A stretch of DNA of 35,088 bases from a virus (IMGVR_UViG_3300044821_000088:1-35088), one strand, 5' to 3'. Shown: positions 6,270 to 12,637, numbered from the stretch's first letter. Numbers and translations are program-made. Notes: generated by a model from the sequence alone, not told the origin.

Positions 6270-6724
6270 TTCGCGGCCGCCTTGCGCAGGAACACCGCCG
6301 GCGTCGGCACCACCAGCCCGCCGCCCGGGGTCGCTCCGAGCTTGTCGCCGGCCGCAGTCACGCCGATCGGCCCGGCAAGCTGGAGCAGGTCCACGTAGGC
6401 CGCTTTCAGGTCGGCGAACGCGGCGTCAATCTGAGCCGAGTTGGCCTCGGCCCCGGCGCTCGCCAGCCGCGCCACGATATCCGCGGCGCTCCGCACCCGG
6501 GCGATCCCCACCTCGATCTTCGCCTGCAACGTCGGGTCGGGCTTCTGTGCGAAATAGACCTTCTCGAAATCGGCAATGGTCGAGACGATGAGTTCGGCAT
6601 CCTGGACGTAGGCGATGACGGCCGGCAGGGTCGCGAGGACCCCCGCGCAGCCAACGAGGCCCAGGGCGACGGCCGCGCTCGCGGCCACGGTGCAGACGGA
6701 GGTCAGGATCCTGTGCTTCAGCAT
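6266..6724 (-). CDS. helical lipoprotein, first gene of the minus operon
   Basis: The 152-residue protein begins MLKHRILTSV and has a hydrophobic core ending LGLVGC, so lipidation at Cys26 is expected. The mature part is helical, with Ala, Asp, Lys and Val dominant (e.g. VYFAQKPDPTLQAKIEVGIA). A Gly/Pro-rich C-terminal stretch follows, and there is no catalytic motif. GAAAGGAA lies seven bases upstream of the ATG at 6724, and the promoter should lie in 6725-6898, shared divergently with the plus-strand gene at 6899. Its TGA overlaps the GTG of the sponge-like gene. Function unknown; an envelope-sited phage lipoprotein could act in superinfection exclusion or lysis. Confidence 0.65.
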   Translation of the reverse strand: MLKHRILTSVCTVAASAAVALGLVGCAGVLATLPAVIAYVQDAELIVSTIADFEKVYFAQKPDPTLQAKIEVGIARVRSAADIVARLASAGAEANSAQIDAAFADLKAAYVDLLQLAGPIGVTAAGDKLGATPGGGLVVPTPAVFLRKAAAK

Positions 6725-6898
6725 GATGTTCCTTTCGAGGTGAAAACGTGCCCGGTCCCGTCGCGCTGTCCCCGGGCACCCGGACGTAGAACCGGGCGGA
6801 AGAGACCCCCGAGAACGCCCCCGACGGTCGAGGCCAGCATGCCCCAGGGTCGCCGCCGGCTCAAGTCTCGGCCGTTGAGCCGCCGCCGCCGATCGCCG

Positions 6899-7375
6899 AT
6901 GATCGCCGCCATGAACCTCGCCAGCGGCGTACTCGAGAACTTCCGCACCGTCGTCCTGTCCGTCCTGGCGGCGTCGACGACCGGGGGCCGGTTCCACCAG
7001 GTGGCCTATCGCCGCGTCCTCGAGACCGGCTCCGTCCCGGGGGCCGACGGCTACTTCTCGGTCGCCGCGCCCAGCGTGCGCCTCGGCCGCCCCTTCTTCG
7101 GCGGCCCCGACGTCATCCGGGACATCGACGTGGTGATCGACGTGCTCTACTTCCGCTCGGCCGACCGCCGCACCAGCCAGCGCAACGGGTGGCAGGACCT
7201 CGCCCGCATCGGCGACCTGTGCGAAAACCCCGTCAACGGCAACTGGGCCTCGACGGGTATCCGCTCGGTGACGAAGTGGGGATGCCTCGAAACGAAGACC
7301 CTCCCGCAAGCCGAGCTTTGGACCGCCCGCTTCGTCGCGGAGTGGCAGCAACCCGGGGCCTACCCCGGCGCATGA
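6899..7375 (+). CDS. tail-terminator-like protein, diverged paralogue of the gene at 20178
   Basis: The 158-residue product aligns by eye with the neck/tail protein at 20178-20681. Both have a helix near the start, then a G-x-DG-aromatic-x-V strand (GADGYFSVAAP here, GRDGVYRVEAS there), then an aliphatic strand ending in YFR (VVIDVLYFRS, SLEIQTCYFRG). A helix before an N-x-G/W segment and a final strand (AELWTARFVAEWQ, FEIWRTRFNVEWL) complete the match. That alpha/beta order suits siphovirus tail terminators. The start is uncertain: ATGs at 6899 and 6911 lack strong ribosome sites, and an ATG at 6839 would add a basic tail with GAGG upstream. I prefer 6899 because the paralogue aligns from there. 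Confidence 0.5.
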   Translation: MIAAMNLASGVLENFRTVVLSVLAASTTGGRFHQVAYRRVLETGSVPGADGYFSVAAPSVRLGRPFFGGPDVIRDIDVVIDVLYFRSADRRTSQRNGWQDLARIGDLCENPVNGNWASTGIRSVTKWGCLETKTLPQAELWTARFVAEWQQPGAYPGA

Positions 7376-7409
7376 TGTAGGGCACGCCGCGTGCAGGGGC
7401 TTGCGCCGC

Positions 7410-7595
7410 ATGGACAAGCATCGACGCGGCGGCGGCGAATCGGACAGCGTGGCGGATCTCTTCAGGACCTTGCGTCCGCTCTACCCGGTCTCGACCGGGG
7501 ACGTGCTCGACCCCGTCGAGGTCGTCCGGCTCGCCGGTCACACCTTCGTGCGGTCGTGGCGCGGGCCGTGGGTCCTGACCGAAGACGGCGCCTGA
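7410..7595 (+). CDS. small protein of unknown function
   Basis: The 61-residue product starts MDKHRRGGGESD and continues VADLFRTLRPLYPVSTGD, DPVEVVRLAGHTFVRSW and RGPWVLTEDGA. The last part looks like a small beta domain. An in-frame ATG at 7401 is an alternative start; neither has a strong ribosome site. No family recognised. Coding status rests mainly on the plausible composition. Confidence 0.4.
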   Translation: MDKHRRGGGESDSVADLFRTLRPLYPVSTGDVLDPVEVVRLAGHTFVRSWRGPWVLTEDGA

Positions 7596-7609
7596 GCCGG
7601 GCGCGCGTC

Positions 7610-7816
7610 ATGCCGGTTCCACGTGGAACGGACGCCCCGCGCGGCGAAGTGTTCACTTGCCCAGTGTGTCACCGCGCGGGGGCTGGCTGGAAGCCGGTCA
7701 CCTCCGTGTGCTCCGGACAGCAGAGCGTTGGAGGTGGTCATGCCGTTACACCCGAGCGACGCGGCAATGCAACAAATCACAAGCGGATTCGACCGCCTTT
7801 GCACTTCTTCACATAG
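7610..7816 (+). CDS. doubtful small ORF with a CPVC knuckle
   Basis: The 68-residue frame reads MPVPRGTDAPRGEVFTCPVC and then HRAGAGWKPVTSVC before becoming low-complexity. The CPVC followed by a later Cys hints at a zinc knuckle, but there is no ribosome site. Codons 3-7 coincide with the perfect parS-like palindrome at 7616-7629, which could itself explain the sequence. Confidence 0.25.
   Translation: MPVPRGTDAPRGEVFTCPVCHRAGAGWKPVTSVCSGQQSVGGGHAVTPERRGNATNHKRIRPPLHFFT
7616..7629. promoter_or_regulatory. parS-like: perfect parS-like palindrome (candidate ParB-binding site)
   Basis: GTTCCACGTGGAAC is a perfect 14-bp palindrome that exactly fits the conserved bacterial chromosomal parS core GTTNCACGTGNAAC. 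No ParB gene is visible in the window, so the site would have to be read by a host or an elsewhere-encoded ParB. It lies in the weakly coding stretch between 7596 and 8094. Confidence 0.55.
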
Positions 7817-7961
7817 CCGCCATGCGTCGCGAAATAGAGGCCCTCGAATGCCACGCGTCAAGGATTCCAGGCATGACCCGTCGCGCCCCCGATTGTATGC
7901 AGGCGCCGTGCCAGCGCGCAGTGTAGACCCTTGGCCAGGCTTGTGTATACTGTACGCATGA
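7740..7961 (+). CDS. small ORF with strong ribosome site, possibly frameshifted
   Basis: GGAGG at 7730-7734 gives this ATG one of the better ribosome sites in the region. The frame starts MPLHPSDAAMQQITSGFDRL, which looks protein-like, then becomes Arg/Pro/Ser-rich up to a stop at 7961. In the +1 frame the text from about 7798 reads AFALLHIAAMRREIEALE and ends at 7926, a better helical continuation. So a one-base deletion, or a frameshift near CCTTTGC at about 7791-7797, may have split a roughly 60-residue gene. Its 3' end overlaps promoter P2. Confidence 0.3.
   Translation: MPLHPSDAAMQQITSGFDRLCTSSHSRHASRNRGPRMPRVKDSRHDPSRPRLYAGAVPARSVDPWPGLCILYA
7924..7953 (+). promoter_or_regulatory. promoter P2 with flanking direct repeat
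   Basis: TAGACC (7924-7929) is followed 16 nt later by TATACT (7946-7951), or 18 nt later by TACTGT (7948-7953). The latter is the ACTGTA(C/T)GCA element shared with P3. An 11-base near-repeat, TAGACCCTTGG at 7924 and TACACCCTTGG at 7964, lies exactly 40 nt apart on either side of the -10 and could be an operator. Confidence 0.45.
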
Positions 7962-8033
7962 TCTACACCCTTGGATACGCCAAACTGAGGTCATCACTAA
8001 GGCCAATTCCTAGCCGGCTCGCGGGTCCGCCCG

Positions 8034-8055
8034 GGCGCCCGAGTAGTCGGGCGCC
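8034..8055 (+). promoter_or_regulatory. perfect hairpin in the P2 leader
   Basis: GGCGCCCGA (8034-8042) pairs perfectly with TCGGGCGCC (8047-8055) around the 4-nt loop GTAG. It lies 25 nt before the AAGGAG ribosome site of the gene at 8095. It may be an attenuator-like or stabilising leader element. No T-tract follows. Confidence 0.4.
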
Positions 8056-8094
8056 GCAACGGCACCACGAACCTACCCACAAGGAGCAACGACC

Positions 8095-8328
8095 ATGGAA
8101 GCATTCCAGAAGATCTTGAGCCCGACCGTCACCGGCGCCCGCGGCGACATCCCTGTCTTCGTGAAGGTCATTTTCGACGGCACTCGGCTTTTGATAACCG
8201 GCGTCGAAGGTCCGCGCCGCAACGGCAACTGCTACGGCGGATGCGGGCAGATCACGCTTGACCCTGCTGCCGCCGACCGAGCGGCCTCTAACCGGGACGA
8301 GGCGTCCTCAAGGTGGCGCACGTGTTAG
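8095..8328 (+). CDS. small protein of unknown function under promoter P2
   Basis: The 77-residue product starts MEAFQKILSPTVTGARGDIP and has the pattern FVKVIFDGTRLLITGVEGPR, suggesting two or three beta strands, then NGNCYGGCGQITLD with two Cys and an Arg/Ser-rich tail. AAGGAG at 8081-8086 sets the start. It stands alone after a 142-nt leader, and its stop overlaps the convergent H1-like gene by a few bases. Unrecognised; an early or regulatory protein is possible given its own promoter. Confidence 0.55.
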   Translation: MEAFQKILSPTVTGARGDIPVFVKVIFDGTRLLITGVEGPRRNGNCYGGCGQITLDPAAADRAASNRDEASSRWRTC

Positions 8329-8525
8329 CCCTTGCCGACGCCGCCGCCGCCACCCTTGCCGCCGGATCCCTTGGAGCCCTTTCCGCTGCCCTTCTTGGCG
8401 CCGCCCTTCGCGCCTCCCTTGGGAGCGCCGCCCTTTTTCGCGCCGCCCTTGACGCCACCCTTCTTGCCGCCACCCTTCGGACCTTTGCCGGCCTTGCCGG
8501 CCTTTCCTGCTGCTTTCTTGGCCAT
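8325..8525 (-). CDS. histone-H1-like Lys/Ala/Gly-rich basic protein
   Basis: The 66-residue product is built almost only from Lys, Gly and Ala with a few Ser and Pro. It has repeated KKGG, AKGG and KGGAKK units and an N-terminal MAKKAAGKAGKAGKG. No acidic residue occurs, so the net charge is strongly positive. This composition matches the C-terminal domain of histone H1 and bacterial H1-like DNA-condensing proteins. The minus-strand ATG is preceded by GGAGG ten bases away, which argues that it is expressed. Its position beside the terminase genes suggests a role in compacting DNA for packaging or in coating host DNA; RNA or polyanion binding is equally possible. Confidence 0.6.
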   Translation of the reverse strand: MAKKAAGKAGKAGKGPKGGGKKGGVKGGAKKGGAPKGGAKGGAKKGSGKGSKGSGGKGGGGGVGKG

Positions 8526-8566
8526 GTGTTCGTAACCTCCGACACGAATGCTACCATCGTGCCAAC

Positions 8567-9076
8567 GTGGGACGAAGTCACAGGCTACCGGCCAACCTGA
8601 CCGCCGAGGAGAACGCCGAGGTCATCCGCGAGTCGTCGAAGCTGTTCACGCCCGAGCGGACCCAGGCGATCGTGACCTTCCTGCGCTCGGGGTCGTTCAT
8701 CGAGACCGCGGTCGCCGCGTCGGGCGTTTCGAGGTCCACCTTCTTCGTCTGGATGAAGCGCGGCGAGAAGGCGCACATGGGGAAGTTCAGGAAGTTCTAC
8801 CTGGACGTCCGCAAGGCGATGGCCGACTTCGAGATCGCGGCGGTCAACAGCATCCGCCGGGCCGGGGAGGAGAGTAGCTGGCAGGCCAGCGCGTGGCTTC
8901 TCGAGCGCAAGTTCCCCGACGAGTGGGGCAAGATCGAGCGCGTCGAGTCCACGGGCGCGAACGGCGGCCCGATCGAGGTCGCCGCCATGCGCGACCCGCG
9001 CGAGATGACGACGGGTGAGAAGCGCCGGTTGCTCGCCCAGCTTGACGCCGAGGACGCGGAGAAAGAGGACGAGTGA
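8567..9076 (+). CDS. terS: terminase small subunit
   Basis: The 169-residue protein has the small-terminase layout. An N-terminal helix-turn-helix (SFIETAVAASGVSRSTFFVW, about residues 43-62) is followed by a central helical oligomerisation region. The phrase ASAWLLERKFPDEWGK is typical of phage TerS and terminase-like DNA-binding proteins, and an acidic C-terminus would contact TerL. It would recognise the packaging site (pac or cos) on phage DNA. GTG start at 8567 without a clear ribosome site. Its stop overlaps the GTG of the large subunit gene. It diverges from the H1-like gene, so the 41 bases between them must carry both sets of signals. Confidence 0.8.
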   Translation: MGRSHRLPANLTAEENAEVIRESSKLFTPERTQAIVTFLRSGSFIETAVAASGVSRSTFFVWMKRGEKAHMGKFRKFYLDVRKAMADFEIAAVNSIRRAGEESSWQASAWLLERKFPDEWGKIERVESTGANGGPIEVAAMRDPREMTTGEKRRLLAQLDAEDAEKEDE

Positions 9077-10440
9077 ACGCCGCCGCCCGGCTCGACGCGC
9101 GGCTCCGGCTGAAGCTTGACAAGCGCGGCGAGGGACTGGACGCGTTCATCCGGCGGATGACGCCGCACCGGACGCCACCTCGGCACGTGGCGAAGATCAT
9201 CGCCCTGTTCGAAAAGGCGCTGACCGGGAAGAAGCCGATCAAGGCGGTCATCTCGATGCCCCCCGGTCACGCAAAGACGGTCACGGCGTGCAACGGGCTC
9301 GTCTGGTGGCTGACCAGGTCGCCGGCGGACACGCACGCCTATGGGACCTACTCGGACAGCCAGGCGCACGAGAAGTCGGTTCCCATGCGCAACCTCGCGC
9401 GCGCCGCCGGCGTGATCCTGTCCGAGGACACGAACGCCAAGGGGCTCTGGCGCACGACGTATGGGGGCGGGCTGATCGCCGGCGGCCGCGGATCTGGCTT
9501 CACCGGAAAGCGCGTGACCGGCGTCTGCGTGATCGATGACCCGTTCAAGGATCGCAACGAGGCCAATAGCAAACTGATCCGGGACGAGGTCTGGAGCTGG
9601 TACACCGACGTCATGCGCACCCGGCTCGAGGGCGCGTCAGAATTCGTGATCGCCACCCGGTGGCACGAAGACGACCTCATCGGCCGCCTGATCGCGAGCG
9701 ACGACGGCTGGGTCGTGATCAACTTCACGGCGCTGGCCGAGGACAACGACGCCATCGGGCGCGAGCCCGGCGAGGCGCTTTGGCCGGAGATGTTCCCGGT
9801 CGAAAACCTCGAGAGCATCCGCAAGACCGTCGGCGAGTTCACGTGGTCGGCGCTGTTCCAGGGACGGCCGGTTCCACGTGGCTCGAAGCTGTTCGGCGTG
9901 CCGCACTACTACGACCCGTTGCAGAAGCGACCTGACGGGTTCCGCCTCACGTTGTCCGCTGACCCGGCCGCCAGCGCGAAGACCTCGGCCGACTACAGCG
10001 CGGTCGTGGTGCTGGCAGAGTGGGGCTTCGGCGTCGAGCGCCGCGCACACGTCCTGTACGTCTATCGCGAGCAGGTCACGGTGCCGCAGTTCGCCCACGA
10101 CCTCGTGAACATTCAGCAGAAGTGGAGCAACACGCCGATCAACATCGAGGCGGTGGGAGCGTTCAAGGCGATCCCTCAGATGCTCCTCGAGCTTCGCCCC
10201 GATCTACTCATTGAGGAGATTCAGCCCGTCGGAGACAAGTTCACGCGCGCACAGGGCGTGGCCGCGGCGTGGAACCATGGTCGCGTGCTCGTGCCGCTCG
10301 ACAACCCGCCCTGGCTCGAGCCGTTCCTTGCCGAGATCACCGACTTCACCGGGGTCGGCGACCGGCATGACGACCAGGTCGATGCGCTGTCGGGCGCGTG
10401 GAACAACGGCGCGACGATGAACGTCTGGGACGTTCTATAG
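9073..10440 (+). CDS. terL: terminase large subunit (packaging ATPase/nuclease)
   Basis: The 455-residue protein has both TerL domains. The ATPase part carries a Walker-A-like MPPGHAKT (62-69) and a Walker B, VCVIDDP (151-157). The nuclease part has the RNase-H-like acidic residues in SADPAASAKTSADYSA near 295-310 and DRHDDQVDAL near 433-442. The protein docks on the portal, hydrolyses ATP to pump DNA and cuts the concatemer. GTG start coupled to terS. The length is normal for the family. The portal it must bind is encoded on the opposite strand 2.6 kb away, which is unusual. Confidence 0.92.
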   Translation: MNAAARLDARLRLKLDKRGEGLDAFIRRMTPHRTPPRHVAKIIALFEKALTGKKPIKAVISMPPGHAKTVTACNGLVWWLTRSPADTHAYGTYSDSQAHEKSVPMRNLARAAGVILSEDTNAKGLWRTTYGGGLIAGGRGSGFTGKRVTGVCVIDDPFKDRNEANSKLIRDEVWSWYTDVMRTRLEGASEFVIATRWHEDDLIGRLIASDDGWVVINFTALAEDNDAIGREPGEALWPEMFPVENLESIRKTVGEFTWSALFQGRPVPRGSKLFGVPHYYDPLQKRPDGFRLTLSADPAASAKTSADYSAVVVLAEWGFGVERRAHVLYVYREQVTVPQFAHDLVNIQQKWSNTPINIEAVGAFKAIPQMLLELRPDLLIEEIQPVGDKFTRAQGVAAAWNHGRVLVPLDNPPWLEPFLAEITDFTGVGDRHDDQVDALSGAWNNGATMNVWDVL

Positions 10441-10465
10441 CACGCACCGGGAATACTGTCTTCGC

Positions 10466-10561
10466 GTGACCATCTATCCTGGCGATCGCCTCGACGCGTG
10501 GCTGCTGGCGGTCGCGGTCTGCACCGCCGCGCTGGCGGCGTGGGCCTGGCTCTGGTGGTGA
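10466..10561 (+). CDS. putative 31-residue membrane peptide
   Basis: A GTG-started micro-ORF just after terL reads VTIYPGDRLDAWLLAVAV then CTAALAAWAWLWW, so about 20 residues form one hydrophobic, Trp-rich transmembrane helix. No ribosome site is obvious. Its TGA immediately precedes the -35 of promoter P3. A holin-like or regulatory micropeptide is imaginable. Coding status is uncertain because it is so short. Confidence 0.3.
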   Translation: MTIYPGDRLDAWLLAVAVCTAALAAWAWLWW

Positions 10562-10564
10562 GCC

Positions 10565-10593
10565 TTGACAGCTGCAAGCGAGCGCGGTACTGT
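10565..10593 (+). promoter_or_regulatory. sigma70-like promoter P3 with 142-nt leader
   Basis: A consensus TTGACA (10565-10570), an ideal 17-nt spacer and TACTGT (10588-10593), then ATGCA. From the end of the -10 to the next start codon (10735) is 142 nt, the same distance as for TACTGT of P2 and the gene at 8095. Both leaders end with CCCACAA, a purine-rich AAGGA ribosome site and ACGACCATGG. Confidence 0.55.
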
Positions 10594-10734
10594 ATGCAAC
10601 GGAATCCGACGGGGTGTAGTTTAAGGACTTCAAAAAGAACAACGTCGAAGCGGCTGAGCGACGGCGTAGACCTCGGCCTCCAGTCAACCCCGAGCGCCCC
10701 GCCGGTGCCCACAAACCCGAAAGGAACGACGACC
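10594..10734 (+). other. untranslated leader of the P3 operon
   Basis: There is no convincing gene here. The leader has an unusually A-rich patch (TTCAAAAAGAACAA near 10628-10642) in otherwise GC-rich DNA and ends with GAAAGGAA before the ATG at 10735. I see no strong terminator or riboswitch core. Confidence 0.4.
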
Positions 10735-11307
10735 ATGGGACAGGTTTTCGACGACTACCGACGCGTGACGAATGAACTGGTGCGAGTCAACGGGCTCCTG
10801 GAGAGGGCGGGGGGCGATATCGCCGCGATGAACCGGGGTAATACCAATTGTCATTTCGGCGAGCCGACGTGCAACTGCGCGCTCGACACGTCGGTCATTG
10901 ACACCGAGGCGCAGCGATTCGAGCGATTCGCGAGGGCGACCCCGGGATGGTCGTCCGATAAGTTCTGGAGCGATCGCTCGCTGCTGTACTCCGTCGACCT
11001 CAATTTCACGCGCGCGCGTGACGTGGCCAACGCGTGGAACGACGGCAAGGTCAAGATGCCGCCCCCGGTGGCCGCCGCGGTACCGCCGAAGATCGAACAG
11101 CCGACCATACCGCCGGCCGCGGTGCCGGCCGCGGTGCAGGCGGCGGTGCAGGCGGCGGTCGACGCGTTCCGCAAGGCCGTCGTCTATGCGGCGTTGGGTA
11201 AGGTGCCCCAAAAGGACCCCGATTTCCCCGGCGTCTGCCCGAGGTGCGGCGGCCAGGCATATGTGGGAGCGACGTCGGTCGACTGCAAGGCGAAGTGCTC
11301 GCCGTGA
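10735..11307 (+). CDS. helical protein with C-terminal zinc ribbon
   Basis: The 190-residue protein starts MGQVFDDYRRVTNELVRVNG, an amphipathic helix. It has a Cys pair region (NCHFGEPTCNC near residues 38-48), a Pro/Ala/Val linker (PPPVAAAVPPKIEQPTIPP, near 104-122) and a helix with repeated AAVQ units. A C-terminal treble of Cys, CPRCGG then CKAKC (residues about 170-188), reads as a zinc ribbon. It follows promoter P3 and leads a run of overlapping small genes. No family recognised. Zinc ribbon plus flexible linker suggests a nucleic-acid or protein adaptor. Confidence 0.6.
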   Translation: MGQVFDDYRRVTNELVRVNGLLERAGGDIAAMNRGNTNCHFGEPTCNCALDTSVIDTEAQRFERFARATPGWSSDKFWSDRSLLYSVDLNFTRARDVANAWNDGKVKMPPPVAAAVPPKIEQPTIPPAAVPAAVQAAVQAAVDAFRKAVVYAALGKVPQKDPDFPGVCPRCGGQAYVGATSVDCKAKCSP

Positions 11308-11555
11308 GCGACCTCGACGTGAAGCCCAGCGAGGCGATCAGGAAGCTGCGCCTCGAGCGGGACAGCGCCCGCGCGATCGCGATGGTGTTCGGCAGCGCCA
11401 TGATGGACATCGGCGAGATACTTGCTTCCAACGGCACCAGCTTCATTGCAAAGCTCGACCTGATCCGAGCCATCGACACCGAGACGCGCGCACGCATCGC
11501 CTCCCACCTCGTCGAGATTCAGTCGTGGTGCGGCCCCGACGGGAGCGCGCGATGA
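11304..11555 (+). CDS. small helical protein of unknown function
   Basis: The 83-residue product begins with GTG overlapping the upstream stop (GTGA): MSDLDVKPSEAIRKLRLERD, then AIAMVFGSAMMDIGEILASN and IASHLVEIQSWCG. It is predicted to be mainly helical, with no signature motif. The four-base overlaps at both ends (next ATG at 11552) are good evidence that it is translated. Confidence 0.5.
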   Translation: MSDLDVKPSEAIRKLRLERDSARAIAMVFGSAMMDIGEILASNGTSFIAKLDLIRAIDTETRARIASHLVEIQSWCGPDGSAR

Positions 11556-11731
11556 GCGTCGTGGAGCTTGTCTTCGCCGTCATCGGCCTCGGGGCGGTCA
11601 TGGCGGCGCTGGTGCTGGCGATGACCATGGCGGTCACGCGCAAGGCGACCGAGCGGATCATGGCGCTTGAGGACGAGATCAAGCGGCTTCGATCGCGGCT
11701 GCCATGGCCGGCGGGGGACGTGAGGCCATGA
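11552..11731 (+). CDS. small single-pass membrane protein with coiled-coil tail
   Basis: The 59-residue product has an N-out hydrophobic segment (LVFAVIGLGAVMAALVLAMT, residues about 6-25). A basic, charged helix (TRKATERIMALEDEIKRLR) and a Pro-rich end follow. One transmembrane helix followed by a coiled coil resembles a phage inner-membrane spanin or a small membrane regulator, but there is no adjacent outer-membrane partner here. ATG overlaps the previous stop, and its own stop overlaps the next ATG. Function not assigned. Confidence 0.5.
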   Translation: MSVVELVFAVIGLGAVMAALVLAMTMAVTRKATERIMALEDEIKRLRSRLPWPAGDVRP

Positions 11732-11910
11732 CCAAGGCGTTCCCGGCCATCTACACCGAGGACGGATCGGTGTTCATCGAGTCCGAAATGGACGACGCCA
11801 CGGCGATGGTCGTCGAGTTGGAGCCGCACACCGCGCGCGCCATTGGGGAGGTGCTGCTGCGCGCGTCGGCCAGTCTGATCCCGAAAGCCAGCGAGGCAAC
11901 GACATCATGA
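11728..11910 (+). CDS. 60-residue protein of unknown function
   Basis: It starts MTKAFPAIYTEDGSVFIESE, with two short beta strands, then a helix rich in Ala/Leu (HTARAIGEVLLRASASL). The start at 11728 overlaps the previous stop; a longer frame from 11704 would overlap the upstream gene more. Unrecognised. Coupled overlaps support expression. Confidence 0.5.
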   Translation: MTKAFPAIYTEDGSVFIESEMDDATAMVVELEPHTARAIGEVLLRASASLIPKASEATTS

Positions 11911-12185
11911 GCAACCCAGTCGGAACGGCGTTACGGATCATCCTCGACGGCGATGGCGCCTTCAAGGAGTTCGATGGGCGGATCGAAGAAGCCGAGTTCA
12001 CGCACGTGACCGCGCTCGAGGGCGGCATGGCGAGCGGGAACCCGTCGGTCGCGGTGCTGGTGCAGACGCGCGACGGGCGCGCGTTCTTCGCCCAGACGAG
12101 CCTGCGCCTGTTCCTGCTCGCGGCGGACGTGTTCAAGGCGAAGTACGGGGACCCGCGCGAGGAGCCGAAGGGCGGCCCGTCGTGA
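11907..12185 (+). CDS. 92-residue protein of unknown function
   Basis: The product starts MSNPVGTALRIILDGDGAFK and contains VTALEGGMASGNPSVAVLVQ, then RDGRAFFAQTSLRLFLLAAD, suggesting a small beta-sheet domain with a C-terminal helix. The second part resembles the short single-stranded-DNA or peptide-binding folds common in phages, but no motif confirms this. ATGA/GTGA overlaps on both sides. Confidence 0.5.
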   Translation: MSNPVGTALRIILDGDGAFKEFDGRIEEAEFTHVTALEGGMASGNPSVAVLVQTRDGRAFFAQTSLRLFLLAADVFKAKYGDPREEPKGGPS

Positions 12186-12637
12186 GCACGAACAAGTACG
12201 AGCGCGCCTGCCCCTACCCGACCATCGACGTGTACCGGGTCCTCGAGCTTTTCAACGTCACGAACCCGGCGATCCAGCATGCGGTCAAGAAGCTGCTGTG
12301 CACCGGCATCCGCGGCGGGAAGGACTTCGACCAGGACCTGGCCGAGTCGATCCAGGCGCTGACGCGGCTTCAGGAGATGCGGCGCGAGGATGCGGCTCTC
12401 CCGACATGCGCCGAGAAACCGCGGTGGCCGGTCAAGGGCGGATTCCCGGGGTGCGATCACTGCGGCCAAGTTCCTCGCATCGAAGCCGAACTGTTCGGCG
12501 TCGATGGGCGCGCCATCGCCGTCGCGTGCCACGGTCGCACGGCGACCGAGGAGATCAAGGACAGCGACGGCAGCAATCGGTTTGACATGGCGCTCGACCG
12601 CGCGCTGGTGAAGTGCCAGTGCAGGAAGCCGTTTTGA
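12182..12637 (+). CDS. conserved-looking phage protein with Cys pairs
   Basis: The 151-residue product has a distinctive N-terminal block, IDVYRVLELFNVTNPAIQHA then VKKLLCTGIRGGKDFDQDLA (residues about 15-54). Comparable sequences occur in many phage and bacterial small proteins of unknown function. After a helix there is a second domain with CDHCGQVPR near 97-105 and CQCRKPF at the C-terminus, probably one zinc site. GTG start overlapping the upstream stop. The N-terminal block may bind a nucleoside or nucleic acid, but I cannot support that from the sequence. Confidence 0.55.
   Translation: MSTNKYERACPYPTIDVYRVLELFNVTNPAIQHAVKKLLCTGIRGGKDFDQDLAESIQALTRLQEMRREDAALPTCAEKPRWPVKGGFPGCDHCGQVPRIEAELFGVDGRAIAVACHGRTATEEIKDSDGSNRFDMALDRALVKCQCRKPF

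Noticed and set aside
9867-9883. Second GGTTCCACGTGG match inside terL
   Set aside because: Only the left half of the parS-type palindrome is kept (GTTCCACGTGGCTC). It encodes a PVPRGS stretch of TerL and is probably coincidental.
10594-10734. Riboswitch in the P3 leader
   Set aside because: I could not identify a conserved aptamer core or a terminator/antiterminator pair; only an A-rich patch and weak pairing.
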